A stretch of DNA of 64,000 nucleotides from Salinicola halophilus (GCF_003206155.1 NZ_PZJV01000006.1:527925-591924), one strand, 5' to 3'. Numbered from the stretch's first letter, positions 7,719 to 16,828 are shown. Notes: generated from the sequence alone by a model not told the origin. Program-made: numbers and translations.

Positions 7719-7916
7719 GCGATCATGACGCGAGTGCGGCGCCGCGACTGCCATCCAGGTTAAGAATGTCCGCGCTTCGCGCCTCTACCGGCAGTCGGTC
7801 AGACGCTTGGCGAAGGCATGTCGCGAAGGGCATCGGAAAGCGTATGCTGGCGGGATCGATAGCGTGCTCACAGATACCGCTATCAGCCTGTCCTTTCGCT
7901 CTTCCGAGGTGTTGTC

Positions 7917-9332
7917 ATGTCATCCGCTGCTGCGTTCCCCGCCGAGGCCGGCGACCGGCCCTCTCCCGCCACGCTCGAGGCGCTGATCGCGGCACTCGAG
8001 CCGATCCTCGGCGAGCGCATCACCACGGCCACGGGCATTCGCGAGGCGCACGGCCACGACGAATCCTGGCATCACCCGGCCGCGCCGGACGCCGTCTGCT
8101 TTCCGCACACCACCGACGAGGTCGCCGCTATCGTGCGCGCCTGCGCGGCGCACCGCGTGCCGGTGATTCCGTATGGCGTCGGCACGTCCATCGAAGGGCA
8201 GGTGATCGCCGAGCGCGGCGGGCTCTGCGTGGATCTGGCGCAGATGAATGCCATCGTCGACGTGCGCGCCGAGGACATGGATGCCACCGTCCAGCCCGGC
8301 GTCACGCGGGTGCAGCTCAACACCGAGCTGCGCGCCACCGGGCTGTTCTTCTCCGTCGACCCGGGGGCGGACGCCAGCTTCGGCGGCATGGCCTCGACCC
8401 GCGCCAGCGGCACCAATACCGTGCGCTACGGCACCATCCGCGAGAACGTGCTGGCGATGACGGTGGTGATGCCGGACGGTCGCGTGGTCAAGACCGGCAG
8501 CCGGGCGCGCAAGTCTGCCGCCGGCTACGACCTGAACCACCTGATGGTCGGCGCCGAGGGCACGCTCGGCATCATCACCGAGCTGACGGTAAAGCTCCAC
8601 GGCCTGCCGGAGGCGATCTCCAGTGCCACGGTGGCGTTCGAGGACGTCGCCGGCGCCATCGATACCGTCATCGCCTCGATCCAGTACGGCATCCCCATGG
8701 CGCGGATCGAGCTGATGGACGCGCTCGCGATGCGTGCGGTCAATCGCTTCTCGCACCTCGACTACGCTGAGAAACCGACGCTCTTTCTCGAGTTTCACGG
8801 CACCCATGCCGGGGTGACGGAGCAGGCCGAGACGATGGCCGAGCTGTGCCAGGAGTTCGGTGGCAGCGACTTCGCCTGGGCGACGAAGGAAGAGGCGCGC
8901 CAGACGCTATGGCAGGCGCGACATGAAGCGGCTTACGCTGCCAAGGCGCTGCGCCCGGGAATGGAGTTTCTGGCAACCGACATCTGCGTGCCGATCTCAA
9001 AGCTCGCCGCGTGCATCGAGGCGACCCAGACGGACGTCGACGCGTGCGGTCTGGTCGCGCCGCTGCTGGGCCATGTCGGCGACGGCAACTTCCATCTGGT
9101 GGTGGCAGTGGACCGCGAGAGCGAGGAGGAGCTGGCGACGCTCGCCGCCTTCAACCGGCGGCTGATCGAGCGGGCGCTCGACGCCGGCGGCACCTGCACC
9201 GGCGAGCACGGCATCGGCACCGGCAAGCGTGTCTACATGGAGGCCGAGCACGGCGAGGGCTGGGCAGTGATGCGTACGATCAAGCAGGCCCTCGACCCGC
9301 TGGGCATCATGAACCCGGGCAAGCTGGTGTAG
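7917..9332 (+). CDS. FAD-binding oxidoreductase, D-lactate dehydrogenase/glycolate oxidase GlcD type
   Basis: 471 residues. The PCMH-type FAD domain is shown by PYGVGTSIEGQVI, by GMASTRASGTNTVRYGT, and by AGYDLNHLMVGAEGTLGII. The C-terminal FAD-oxidase domain has GHVGDGNFHL and ends with the metal/substrate motif GEHGIGTGK. This pattern fits D-lactate dehydrogenase (cytochrome-linked, LDHD-like), which oxidises D-2-hydroxy acids to 2-oxo acids and passes electrons to the respiratory chain. Start ATG 7917 follows GAGGTG. The gene overlaps the convergent MFS gene by 26 bases at the 3' ends. Exact substrate (D-lactate, glycolate, D-2-hydroxyglutarate) is uncertain. Confidence 0.85.
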   Translation: MSSAAAFPAEAGDRPSPATLEALIAALEPILGERITTATGIREAHGHDESWHHPAAPDAVCFPHTTDEVAAIVRACAAHRVPVIPYGVGTSIEGQVIAERGGLCVDLAQMNAIVDVRAEDMDATVQPGVTRVQLNTELRATGLFFSVDPGADASFGGMASTRASGTNTVRYGTIRENVLAMTVVMPDGRVVKTGSRARKSAAGYDLNHLMVGAEGTLGIITELTVKLHGLPEAISSATVAFEDVAGAIDTVIASIQYGIPMARIELMDALAMRAVNRFSHLDYAEKPTLFLEFHGTHAGVTEQAETMAELCQEFGGSDFAWATKEEARQTLWQARHEAAYAAKALRPGMEFLATDICVPISKLAACIEATQTDVDACGLVAPLLGHVGDGNFHLVVAVDRESEEELATLAAFNRRLIERALDAGGTCTGEHGIGTGKRVYMEAEHGEGWAVMRTIKQALDPLGIMNPGKLV

Positions 9333-10494
9333 CGCGTCGACGGCGCAGTGCCCCCGCCTGGAGTAGCAGACCGAGCCCGGCCACCGCAGCGGCGGCGTAG
9401 CAGAGCGCGGCGCCGTCGGGTTGGAGTGCGAAGATCAGGCCCCCCGTCCCGGCACCGATGGCACTGCCGAGATAGAGCGCTGACTCGTTGAGCGCTACGG
9501 CGATGTTGCCGCCACCCCGGCCCTCGCGGGCGGCGAGAAGCTGGCCGTTCTGAGGCACCTGTAGCGCCCAGCCCACCGCACCCCACAGCGCGATCGGCAC
9601 CATCGCCAACCGGGCATCGAGCGCGGCGGTCAGCGGCAGGGTCGCCAGCGCGGCCGTCAGCAGCGCCATGATCAGTGCCACCAGGGTCTGGCCGTTCATC
9701 CGGTCTGCCAGCGGCCCGATCGAGAAACTCCCGAGTACGCCACCGACCCCCCACACCCAGAGCCAGGGCGTGATCTTGGCGACACCGCCGAGATTCGGGT
9801 CCGCCAGCACCGGTGCGAGATAGGTATAGAGCCCCAGACTCGCGACCGCCGCCAGCAGCGACACCGCCAGGATGCGCATCACGCTTGCATCTCGCAGCAC
9901 GGCCAGCTTTTCGCCCAGCGTGGAAGCGGCGCTGGCGGGTAATGGCGGTAACTTCAGCGCGAGCCCCATGAGCGCTGCCAGCCCCAGCAGCGCCACCGTC
10001 CACAGCGCCGAGGTCCAGCCGAAGCGCTCGGCGAGCGTCAGCCCCAGCGGCACGCCGAGCACGGTCCCGCTCGCCATGCCGCCCATGACGATCGCCAGCG
10101 CCTTGCCACGACGTGGCGCGTCGACCACCGCGGAGGCCGCCGCGATACCCAAGGCGAGATAGACGCCCGCGCCGATGCCGGCGAAGACGCGGGTGATCAC
10201 CAGCGCGACGTAGCTCGTGACCAAGGCGCTGGCGAGATTGGCAAGGGTGAACACGGCGAGTGCGAGCAGCACCCCTTGGCGCTGACGCTGGGGCGGCAGC
10301 AGCGCGACGCAGACCGGCGAGCCGATGGCGTAGGCCAGGGTGAACGCCGTGACGAGCTGCCCGGCGCCGCCGACCGAGACGGCAAAATCCTCGACGATCA
10401 TCGGCACCAGCCCGGCCATGACGTAGGACGCCATGCCGAGGGCGAAGGCGCCCAGCGCGATGAGCGTGACGGTTCCCGACGGCTGCTTTTCCAA
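9307..10494 (-). CDS. MFS transporter (DHA1-type exporter), TTG start
   Basis: 395 residues, about 12 hydrophobic helices with the usual cytoplasmic loop near the middle (about residues 185-200). Conserved features are RVFAGIGAGVYLALG in helix 4 and GPLADRMNGQ in the loop between helices 8 and 9, as in drug/sugar efflux DHA1 members (AraJ/PbuE-like). The reading frame begins with TTG at 10494, preceded by GGGGAG at a seven-base spacing; the nearest ATG (10513) is out of frame. Substrate not predictable. The 3' end overlaps the convergent FAD oxidoreductase gene. Confidence 0.8.
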   Translation of the reverse strand: MEKQPSGTVTLIALGAFALGMASYVMAGLVPMIVEDFAVSVGGAGQLVTAFTLAYAIGSPVCVALLPPQRQRQGVLLALAVFTLANLASALVTSYVALVITRVFAGIGAGVYLALGIAAASAVVDAPRRGKALAIVMGGMASGTVLGVPLGLTLAERFGWTSALWTVALLGLAALMGLALKLPPLPASAASTLGEKLAVLRDASVMRILAVSLLAAVASLGLYTYLAPVLADPNLGGVAKITPWLWVWGVGGVLGSFSIGPLADRMNGQTLVALIMALLTAALATLPLTAALDARLAMVPIALWGAVGWALQVPQNGQLLAAREGRGGGNIAVALNESALYLGSAIGAGTGGLIFALQPDGAALCYAAAAVAGLGLLLQAGALRRRRATPACPGS

Positions 10495-10600
10495 GGTTAT
10501 CTCCCCGAGTCATTGAGCGAATGCGCCGGCCATTCTAGGCAGGCGGCTAACCGCGACAACTGACCCAAGGGGCAGGTGCTAGGAGGGCAGGCGATGTGTT

Positions 10601-10645
10601 AGGTCAAGCCGTGTCAGGTCGAACAGTATTAGGTCAAACCGTGGG
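10601..10645. repeat. Three imperfect 15-bp tandem repeats at the luxR 3' end
   Basis: Units 10601-10615, 10616-10630 and 10631-10645 all begin AGGTC and share an A/G-rich then CCGT-like body. The stop codon of the LuxR gene (10629-10631) lies inside the array, so the repeat forms its last codons and the bases following it. Confidence 0.65.
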
Positions 10646-11363
10646 ACGCCGCCCAGGACACCACCTGACGCGAGGAGGTGACATCGAGCTTGGCGCGCAC
10701 GTTGGCCATGTGGAACTTGATGGTGCGCTCGGCGATGCCGAGGATCGTCGCGGTCTCGGCGTAGGTCTTGCCGCGAGCGATCCAGCGGACGACCTCGCGC
10801 TCCCGCAGCGATAGCCGGGCGATGGCCTCGGCGCTTGCCGGGGCACAGGCCTTCGAGTCGGCGGCCGGCGTCGGTCCGGGCTCGGCGTGATGGGCATGAA
10901 ACGTCAGCAGCGCGAACTGGGCGGTGGCGTCCGCCGGTACCGCGCCGGTCGCGCTCGGCGGCGCGTCGCAGAGCGTGAGTATGCCGATACCGCCGGCGTG
11001 GGAGAGCGAGACATAGGTTCGGCCGCGGTGAATGCCGTGTGCCAGGGCGTTGTCGCGCAGGCGGGCATCGTCGAGGGCATGGGCGCGCGGCGTGGACCAG
11101 GCGAAGGGCAGGGCTCGGCGTCTGGCCCGCTGGAGCACGGGGTCGACCCGGTGGAGCGCCGCCTGCGCGTACTCGGCGAGCCACGCCGACGGCAGACTGG
11201 TCAGAATCTCCGGACCGGCATGGTCGTGGCGAAGGCGAAAATAGGCGTAGCGGGTGACGCCGAGCCCGCGCAGCGTGGCATCGAACTCGCGGATCGCATC
11301 GCCCGGCTGCGCCGTCGGCTCGGCGCTGGCGATGACGCCGCGAGCGTTCGTTGGGTGAATCAT
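10629..11363 (-). CDS. LuxR-family regulator with autoinducer-binding domain (LuxR solo)
   Basis: 244 residues. The N-terminal autoinducer-binding domain keeps the TraR-type signal contacts at the right spacing: Trp61 and Tyr65 (WLAEY), Asp74-Pro75 (RVDP) and Trp89. The C-terminal GerE-type HTH (about 183-243) reads LSLREREVVRWIARGKT, then the recognition region with TIKFHMANVRAKL. LuxR proteins bind acyl-homoserine lactones or related signals and activate or repress promoters. There is no luxI synthase in the window, so it looks like a solo receptor. Neighbours are an MFS exporter downstream and phoD upstream; the target is unknown. Confidence 0.88.
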   Translation of the reverse strand: MIHPTNARGVIASAEPTAQPGDAIREFDATLRGLGVTRYAYFRLRHDHAGPEILTSLPSAWLAEYAQAALHRVDPVLQRARRRALPFAWSTPRAHALDDARLRDNALAHGIHRGRTYVSLSHAGGIGILTLCDAPPSATGAVPADATAQFALLTFHAHHAEPGPTPAADSKACAPASAEAIARLSLREREVVRWIARGKTYAETATILGIAERTIKFHMANVRAKLDVTSSRQVVSWAASHGLT

Positions 11364-11549
11364 CGTCGTCTGCCTCGCGCCCGGAAACTCGCGAACCCTA
11401 CCACGACTGCCGTCGCCGCATCCTCTCGAACGGCGGGCGATGGCGGGCGCGCCAGCCCTCGGGCGCTACGAGCCGATTCGCCGTTTTTGATGCGATGGCG
11501 CCGGCACGCCGATCCCAGGCGTGATTCCCACGTCGCCATCGAAAGCTCG

Positions 11550-13133
11550 TCAGGCATTGGCGGTACGGGGTTCGGGGGTGAGCGTCTGGGTGTGCAGCGT
11601 CTGGCCGTCGCTGTCTTTCAGTCGCACCGTCAGCGACTCGCTCTCGCCGTCGAGATCCACCTGGCCGAAGAACTGATAGCCCGCCGAGGGCGGCAGGTTC
11701 GATTGGCCTTCGGGCGGAGCCTTGTGAAAGACGACTTCGGGGCCGAAGGTCGCATCCATCTCGCTGGGGCCGAAGGTGCCGGCGTGGAGCGGGCCACTGA
11801 CGAACTCCCAGAAGGGCTTGAAGCGTTTGAACGCGGCGCGCTCCGGGGCGTAGTGATGCGCGGCGGTGTAGTGCACGTCGGCGGTGAACCAGACCACGTT
11901 GGCGATATCGTCGTCGCGAATCGCCTGCAGCAGCCGGGCGATCTCCAGCTCGCGGCCGAGCGGTTGACCGTCGTCACCGTTGGCGATCGCCTCGAAGTGA
12001 TCGCCGTCCGGTACCACCATGCCGATGGGCATGTCGGCGGCGATGATCTTCCAGGTCGCGGTGGAGTCTTTCAGCGCTCGGCGCAGCCAGCGAAACTGGT
12101 TGTCGCCGAGAAACGCCGTCGCCGCCGAGGCGTCCGGCTGCCGGTTGGGACTGTTGGGGCCGCGATAGCTGCGCATGTCGAGCATGAAGACTTCCATCCC
12201 CGGGCCGTAGGCGAAGCGCCGGTAGAGGCACTGCGGTGCCTCGGGGGGCATGCGGATCGGCATGTACTCGACGAACGCCTGTCGGGCGCGAGCCGAGAGC
12301 AGCGCCACGTTCTTCTCGGTGTAGCGGTCGTCGTCGAGAAGCTCCTGCGGGTACCAGTTGTTGACCGTCTCGTGGTCGTCCCACTGCGCCAGCATGGGCA
12401 CCTCGGCGGCGAAACGGCGGAAGTTGGCATCGAGATGGTTGTAGGCGTGCTGGCCGCGGTACTCGGCCAGCGTCTCCGCGACCTTCTGCTTGGCCGGCGT
12501 GACGACGTTGCGCCAGACGCCGCCGTCGCCCAGCGCAACCGTCGATTCGAGCGGGCCGTCGGCGTAGACGCTGTCGCCGGAGTGGATGAAGAAATCCGGC
12601 TGGACCTTACGCATCGTTTCCCAGGTGCGCATGCCGCCGCGGGATTCGTCGATGCCCCAACCCTGACCGACCACGTCGCCGGACCAGACGAAACGCAGAT
12701 TGCGAGGTGCGGTCGGCGGCAGGCGAAGCTGTCCCATGACCGGCTCGCTCAGCGCGCGCTCGTCACCGTAGGCCGCGAAGCGCACGCGGTAGTGGACCTG
12801 CTCCATGCCGCCGAGACCGGTGGCATCGATCTTGCCGATCAGATCGTTACCGGGCAGGACGTCGACGGGCGCCAGCCGACGTGCGCGGCGAAACTCGGGG
12901 TTGTCGGCGACCTCGACCCACAGGCGCGAGGGCCGGCTCGACCGGCCCCAGAGCATGGCGCGATCAAACAGGACATCGCCGCTCATCACGCCGCCTTCGA
13001 CCCTTGGCCGGCGCCCTTCGGCGAGCACGATCGCCGGCGCGCCGAGAAGCCCGAGCCCGGCGACCCCCGCCCCGAGCTGCCCGCTGGTGGTCAGAAAACG
13101 ACGTCGTGTCAGTGAACCGTTCGGCGATGCCAT
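11550..13133 (-). CDS. phoD: Alkaline phosphatase D (PhoD family), Tat-exported
   Basis: 527 residues. The N-terminus has a twin-arginine signal (TRRRFLTTSG, then a hydrophobic stretch ending near GAPAIVLAE). The mature part has the PhoD N-terminal domain (VMSGDVLFDRAMLWGR) and the metallophosphatase domain with FIHSGDSVYADGP, AQWDDHETVNNWYP and WFTADVHYTAAHHY. PhoD enzymes are periplasmic Ca/Fe-dependent phosphodiesterases/monoesterases that release phosphate from organic esters. Length is normal. No pho-box was identified in the 161-base gap upstream. The gene stands alone between luxR and the Old Yellow Enzyme gene, all on the minus strand. Confidence 0.9.
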   Translation of the reverse strand: MASPNGSLTRRRFLTTSGQLGAGVAGLGLLGAPAIVLAEGRRPRVEGGVMSGDVLFDRAMLWGRSSRPSRLWVEVADNPEFRRARRLAPVDVLPGNDLIGKIDATGLGGMEQVHYRVRFAAYGDERALSEPVMGQLRLPPTAPRNLRFVWSGDVVGQGWGIDESRGGMRTWETMRKVQPDFFIHSGDSVYADGPLESTVALGDGGVWRNVVTPAKQKVAETLAEYRGQHAYNHLDANFRRFAAEVPMLAQWDDHETVNNWYPQELLDDDRYTEKNVALLSARARQAFVEYMPIRMPPEAPQCLYRRFAYGPGMEVFMLDMRSYRGPNSPNRQPDASAATAFLGDNQFRWLRRALKDSTATWKIIAADMPIGMVVPDGDHFEAIANGDDGQPLGRELEIARLLQAIRDDDIANVVWFTADVHYTAAHHYAPERAAFKRFKPFWEFVSGPLHAGTFGPSEMDATFGPEVVFHKAPPEGQSNLPPSAGYQFFGQVDLDGESESLTVRLKDSDGQTLHTQTLTPEPRTANA

Positions 13134-13294
13134 GATGGTCTCCTCTCACGCAGATCGACGGGTGGCGAAGAGAGGAGACTAGTGGCGGTCGATGACGCTG
13201 CCATGAAGTGTCGAGCACAAAACGGTCACCGACTGTCAACGAACGGCAATGGCGAGGTGCCGGTTCACGACGGCGTGGATCAGGCATCGACGGT

Positions 13295-14485
13295 TCAGAC
13301 GGTCGTGTCACGCGCTGGCTGGGCTTCGACGGCGGCGTCGGCAGTGACCTCGGCGTAGGTGGGATAGTCGATGTAGCCGACGTCGGTGCCGCCGTACATC
13401 GTCGCCGGGTCGACCTCGTTCAGCGGCCAGCCGTGATAGAGCCGTTTGGGCAGGTCCGGGTTGGCGATGAAGGGACGTCCGAAGGCGAAGAGATCGCCGT
13501 AGCCCTGCTCGCGCATCCACAGCGCTTTTTCCGGGGTGTAGCGCCCGGCGTAGAGCAGGCGCCCGGAGAAGGTCTCGCGCACGGCCCGGTAGAAGGTCTC
13601 CGGCAGGTCCGGCGCGTTGTTCCAGTCCGCTTCGGCCAGCGACACGTAGGCGACACCTGCCTGCTCGAGCCGCTCGATGGCGGTGACGTAGGTGGTGTGC
13701 GGGTCGCTCTCGACCAGCCCCAGATAGACGCGATCCTCTTCGGTGCTCTCGAACAGCGGCGAGAAGCGCACGCCGACCCGCTCGGGGCCGAACACGCCGG
13801 CCACCGCTTCGACGATCTCCTCCAGAAAGCGCAGGCGATTGTCGAGGCTGCCGCCGTAGCGGTCGGTGCGCGTATTGGTGTGCTCGGAGATGAACTGGTT
13901 GACCAGATAGCCGTTGGCGCAGTGCAGCTCGACGCCGTCGAAGCCCGCCGCCAGGGCGTTGCGCGCGGCCTGGGCGTAGCGTGCTACCAGGTCTTCGACG
14001 CCGGCGGTGGTCAGCGCCTCGGGCTCGCTCGGCGCGGTCAGCATGCCTTCGCCCGGTGCCGTCTCGACGAACACGCTGACCGAGTCGGCGCGAATCGCCG
14101 ACGGCGCGATCGGTGCCTTGCCGCCCGGCTGCAGCGAGCAGTGCGAGACCCGGCCGACGTGCCAGAGCTGGGAGAAGATCACCCCGTCACGGGCGTGAAC
14201 GGCCTCGGTCACCGCTTTCCAGCCCTCGATCTGCGCCTGCGAGTGGATGCCCGGCGTCCAGGCGTAGCCCTGCCCCCGCGGTTCGATCTGCGTGCCCTCG
14301 GTGACCATGAAGCCGGCACCGGCGCGCTGGGCGTAGTACTCGATCATCCACGCGTTGGGAACGTTGCCCGGCTGGCTGCTGCGCGAGCGCGTCAGCGGCG
14401 GCATCACGATGCGGTTTCTCAGGGTGAACGGCCCTAGGCGGACCGGTTCGAACAGTGCTGCGTTATCCATTGCCTTCCCACTCAT
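13295..14485 (-). CDS. Old Yellow Enzyme family alkene reductase (NemA-like)
   Basis: 396 residues, an FMN-dependent TIM-barrel. Motifs are FTLRNRIVMPPLTRSR at the N-terminus, GQIF-like SQLWHVGR, the substrate-binding pair in ELHCANGYLVNQF (His and Asn), DRYGGSLDNRLRF, and GRPFIANPDLP near the C-terminus. Enzymes of this family reduce activated C=C bonds, nitro esters or maleimides using NADPH. The start is either ATG 14485 or ATG 14470; a GGAAGG lies only two bases before the latter, so the start is uncertain. It is divergent from a LysR regulator, with a perfect palindrome in the 110-base gap, so it is probably the target of that regulator. Confidence 0.88.
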   Translation of the reverse strand: MSGKAMDNAALFEPVRLGPFTLRNRIVMPPLTRSRSSQPGNVPNAWMIEYYAQRAGAGFMVTEGTQIEPRGQGYAWTPGIHSQAQIEGWKAVTEAVHARDGVIFSQLWHVGRVSHCSLQPGGKAPIAPSAIRADSVSVFVETAPGEGMLTAPSEPEALTTAGVEDLVARYAQAARNALAAGFDGVELHCANGYLVNQFISEHTNTRTDRYGGSLDNRLRFLEEIVEAVAGVFGPERVGVRFSPLFESTEEDRVYLGLVESDPHTTYVTAIERLEQAGVAYVSLAEADWNNAPDLPETFYRAVRETFSGRLLYAGRYTPEKALWMREQGYGDLFAFGRPFIANPDLPKRLYHGWPLNEVDPATMYGGTDVGYIDYPTYAEVTADAAVEAQPARDTTV

Positions 14486-14566
14486 GTCGTCGTGTCGGCG
14501 ATGCGTGTCGCCGCGTCTCGGTCGAATTCGATGGGGGGAGGGTAGGGAGTTGGCGCTACCATTAGA

Positions 14567-14583
14567 AACAATGCTTCATTGTT
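14567..14583. promoter_or_regulatory. Perfect palindrome in the OYE-LysR divergent promoter
   Basis: AACAATG (14567-14573), spacer CTT, CATTGTT (14577-14583) forms a perfect 7-bp inverted repeat in an AT-rich patch, 13 bases before the LysR start and about 80 bases upstream of the OYE start. Position and form suit a LysR-type operator used for autoregulation and for control of the divergent reductase gene. Confidence 0.6.
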
Positions 14584-14595
14584 AAGGTTACCAAT

Positions 14596-15639
14596 ATGAG
14601 TGGTGATGGCGGGAAGGGTGAAGACGTGGAAGGTGAAGGCGACAAAGCTGAAAGAAAAAAAGGCGCAGGCGGCCGAGAGGCAAGCGGGAACGAGGAACGC
14701 GAGAAAGGCGACGGCATTCGGCAGCCCGCCGGGAGCGCACGCCGCGCCGGGCGACTCAACCGGCTCGACCTGAAGCAGCTGCGGGTGCTGCAGGCGCTGC
14801 TGCGCGAGCGCAATCTGTCCCGCGTCGCCGCCGACATGGGCCTGACCCAGCAGGCGATCAGCGAACAGCTGCGCAAGCTGCGGGAACTGTTCGACGACCG
14901 GCTCTTTCTGCGCCAGGGCAACGGCATGACCGCCACGCCGCTGGCGCTCGAGCTCGGTGAGCGCGTCGACCGAATTCTTCGGGAGATCGATGCGCTGCTG
15001 GCGCCGAGCGAATTCACCCCGGCGACCTACCAGGGCGTGGTAACGCTCAGCGCGACCGACTATGCGATGCAGGCGATCCTGCCGGCGTTTCTGCGCGAAG
15101 TGCGTCAGCAGGCGCCGTTTCTCAAGCTGATCGTGCAGCCCTTCGAGACCGACCGCGTCGAGCACAAGCTGATGTCGGGAGAGCTCGATCTGGCGCTCTC
15201 GTTCCCGGATTTTCTGCCGGACTCGCTGCCCTATCTCACGCTCTTCGACGATCGCCACGTCTGCGTCGCCAGCCCCTGCTCGCCGCTGCACGGGCGGACG
15301 CTGTCGATCGCCGAAGTCGCTGCGCTGCCACAGCTGGTGGTCTCGCCGTCGCGGTCGGCGCTCAAGGGTTCTCACGATCAGTGGTTCGAAAGCCAGGGGC
15401 TCGAGCGGCACATCGTCATGTCCGTGCCGACCTTCAAGGCGGCGCCGGACGTGCTCTATACCACCGACCTGATCGCCTTCTATCCCGCGCGGCTGCTGCC
15501 CAACCCCAAGGTGACGCCGCTCACCACCGACTTCGCCACGCCGACCTTCGAAGTCGCCGTCGCCTGGCACCCGCGCACCCGGGAGAGCGCGATTCACCGG
15601 TGGATGATCGAGAAGCTCGAGCGCATCACGCAAACGTGA
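14596..15639 (+). CDS. LysR-family regulator with charged N-terminal extension
   Basis: 347 residues, about 45 longer than usual because of a Gly/Glu/Lys-rich N-terminal tail (residues 1-55) before the winged HTH (LDLKQLRVLQALLRERNLS, QQAISEQLRKLRELF). The effector-binding domain follows (VVTLSATDYAMQAIL). AAGG lies eight bases before ATG 14596, supporting translation of the extension. The next in-frame starts would remove it, so a shorter form cannot be excluded. Probably regulates the divergent Old Yellow Enzyme gene through the palindrome between them. Confidence 0.85.
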   Translation: MSGDGGKGEDVEGEGDKAERKKGAGGREASGNEEREKGDGIRQPAGSARRAGRLNRLDLKQLRVLQALLRERNLSRVAADMGLTQQAISEQLRKLRELFDDRLFLRQGNGMTATPLALELGERVDRILREIDALLAPSEFTPATYQGVVTLSATDYAMQAILPAFLREVRQQAPFLKLIVQPFETDRVEHKLMSGELDLALSFPDFLPDSLPYLTLFDDRHVCVASPCSPLHGRTLSIAEVAALPQLVVSPSRSALKGSHDQWFESQGLERHIVMSVPTFKAAPDVLYTTDLIAFYPARLLPNPKVTPLTTDFATPTFEVAVAWHPRTRESAIHRWMIEKLERITQT

Positions 15640-15682
15640 TCGGGCAAGGGCCGCTGTCACGGCACGGGTTGGCGGGAAACCG

Positions 15683-16651
15683 TCAGCGAGCGCCGGCGGG
15701 CCGAGCTTCGGGAGAGTAGCCGTCGACCTGCTCGATACGCGCTTGAACGCTTGCGTGCATCAGCGCATTCGGCGGGTAGGTGCGACGCGCGACGCCCAGC
15801 AGAAGCCACGGGCCCGAGGCTTTCTGATGCAGCTCGCCCGCGGGGTCGCCGTCGAGGGCATCGATGGCGCCGGCCTCGAGCTTCAGCCCCGCGTCCGCGG
15901 CCCGCTTCAGCAGCCAGCGCAGAGTGATATCCGGCAGTCCGCGCTCGGGGTACATGCCGCCGATATCGCCGTGGCTGCCGGCGAACCAGCGCTGCTCGAC
16001 GGTCTGCCCTGCATGGCACTGGCTCTCGTCCCAGGGGGTGGGCGAGAAGGGCCGGCGCTTCTCGTCCAGCGCCAGCGCATGGAAAGCGTAGCGAACGCCC
16101 GGGCTCAGGCGGCGGTCGTGGAACTTGTGCATCGCGATCAGCAGGCCTAGCGCGCCGACGGTATCCCACACCCCGACCATCCAGGGCTCGCAGGGGCGGG
16201 CGAAGGCGTCACGAAACCGGTCGAGCGTGGCGTCGTCGTCGCCGCGCAGATAGCGTCGAGTGACCTCGTGAATTTTGTCCGCATGCTGCGGCTCGACGAT
16301 GCCGCAGCGATCGATCATAGACGCCAGCGAACGGGCGGTGAAGGCGCCGCGGCTGAAGCCGAACAGAAAGACGCGGTCGCCGGGTTCGTAGGTCTCGACC
16401 AGAAAGCGATACGCCGCTTCCATGTTCTGCTGAATGCCGTAGCCGAACGCCATCCCGAGCACGCGCCCCAGCAACCGGCCGACGTTCAGGCCGAAAAACG
16501 AGGCCGCAAAAGTCCCCACTCCAGGGCTGTAGAAAACCTGCTGCTGCGCCTCATCGTGCACGGCCGCGCGAAAGAGATGCACCACGTTGGTGTTGACGCG
16601 GCTGAACTGCTGATTGGTGCCGTCGCAGCAGACGACGAGATTCCTGCCCAT
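15683..16651 (-). CDS. DUF2235 (Tle1-like) alpha/beta-hydrolase
   Basis: 322 residues. Begins with RNLVVCCDGTNQ, the DUF2235 opening, and has the nucleophile elbow GFSRG (Ser100) followed by AFTARSLA. Later segments WDTVGALG and WFAGSHGDIGGMYPE supply the expected Asp and His. DUF2235 proteins include type VI secretion phospholipase effectors (Tle1), but many are lone cytosolic hydrolases of unknown function. No VgrG, PAAR or immunity gene is adjacent, so an effector role is not supported. Start ATG 16651 has GGGGAG upstream. It is convergent with the LysR gene, 43 bases apart. Confidence 0.85.
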   Translation of the reverse strand: MGRNLVVCCDGTNQQFSRVNTNVVHLFRAAVHDEAQQQVFYSPGVGTFAASFFGLNVGRLLGRVLGMAFGYGIQQNMEAAYRFLVETYEPGDRVFLFGFSRGAFTARSLASMIDRCGIVEPQHADKIHEVTRRYLRGDDDATLDRFRDAFARPCEPWMVGVWDTVGALGLLIAMHKFHDRRLSPGVRYAFHALALDEKRRPFSPTPWDESQCHAGQTVEQRWFAGSHGDIGGMYPERGLPDITLRWLLKRAADAGLKLEAGAIDALDGDPAGELHQKASGPWLLLGVARRTYPPNALMHASVQARIEQVDGYSPEARPAGAR

Positions 16652-16778
16652 GAACCACGCTCCCCGATTCGAGACCTCCCTCGTCCCGAGAGAGCCAGCG
16701 TGGGAGGGTAGTGGCGCCAGGCGGCGGCGAACATAACCCAGGTTCTGAACGGGCGCGGTGCCGAGGGGGCGACAAGCG

Positions 16779-16806
16779 ACAGCGCCCACTCGACGGTGGG
16801 CGCTGT
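16779..16806 (-). terminator. Perfect 11-bp hairpin downstream of the OsmC-YcaO gene
   Basis: ACAGCGCCCAC (16779-16789), loop of six, GTGGGCGCTGT (16796-16806). It lies 22 bases beyond the YcaO stop codon on the minus strand. The sequence after the stem on that strand (CGCTTGTC) is only weakly T-rich, so it may be an intrinsic terminator of modest strength or an mRNA-stabilising hairpin. Confidence 0.6.
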
Positions 16807-16828
16807 AGAGAACGTGATGACGCGGTCA

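Noticed and set aside
10887-13115. 742-codon open frame antisense to luxR and phoD
   Set aside because: A shadow of two well-supported minus-strand genes; no motif, no ribosome site, and it spans a real promoter gap.
15683-16651. Type VI secretion effector locus around DUF2235
   Set aside because: No VgrG, PAAR, adaptor or immunity gene on either side; only the hydrolase fold supports the idea.
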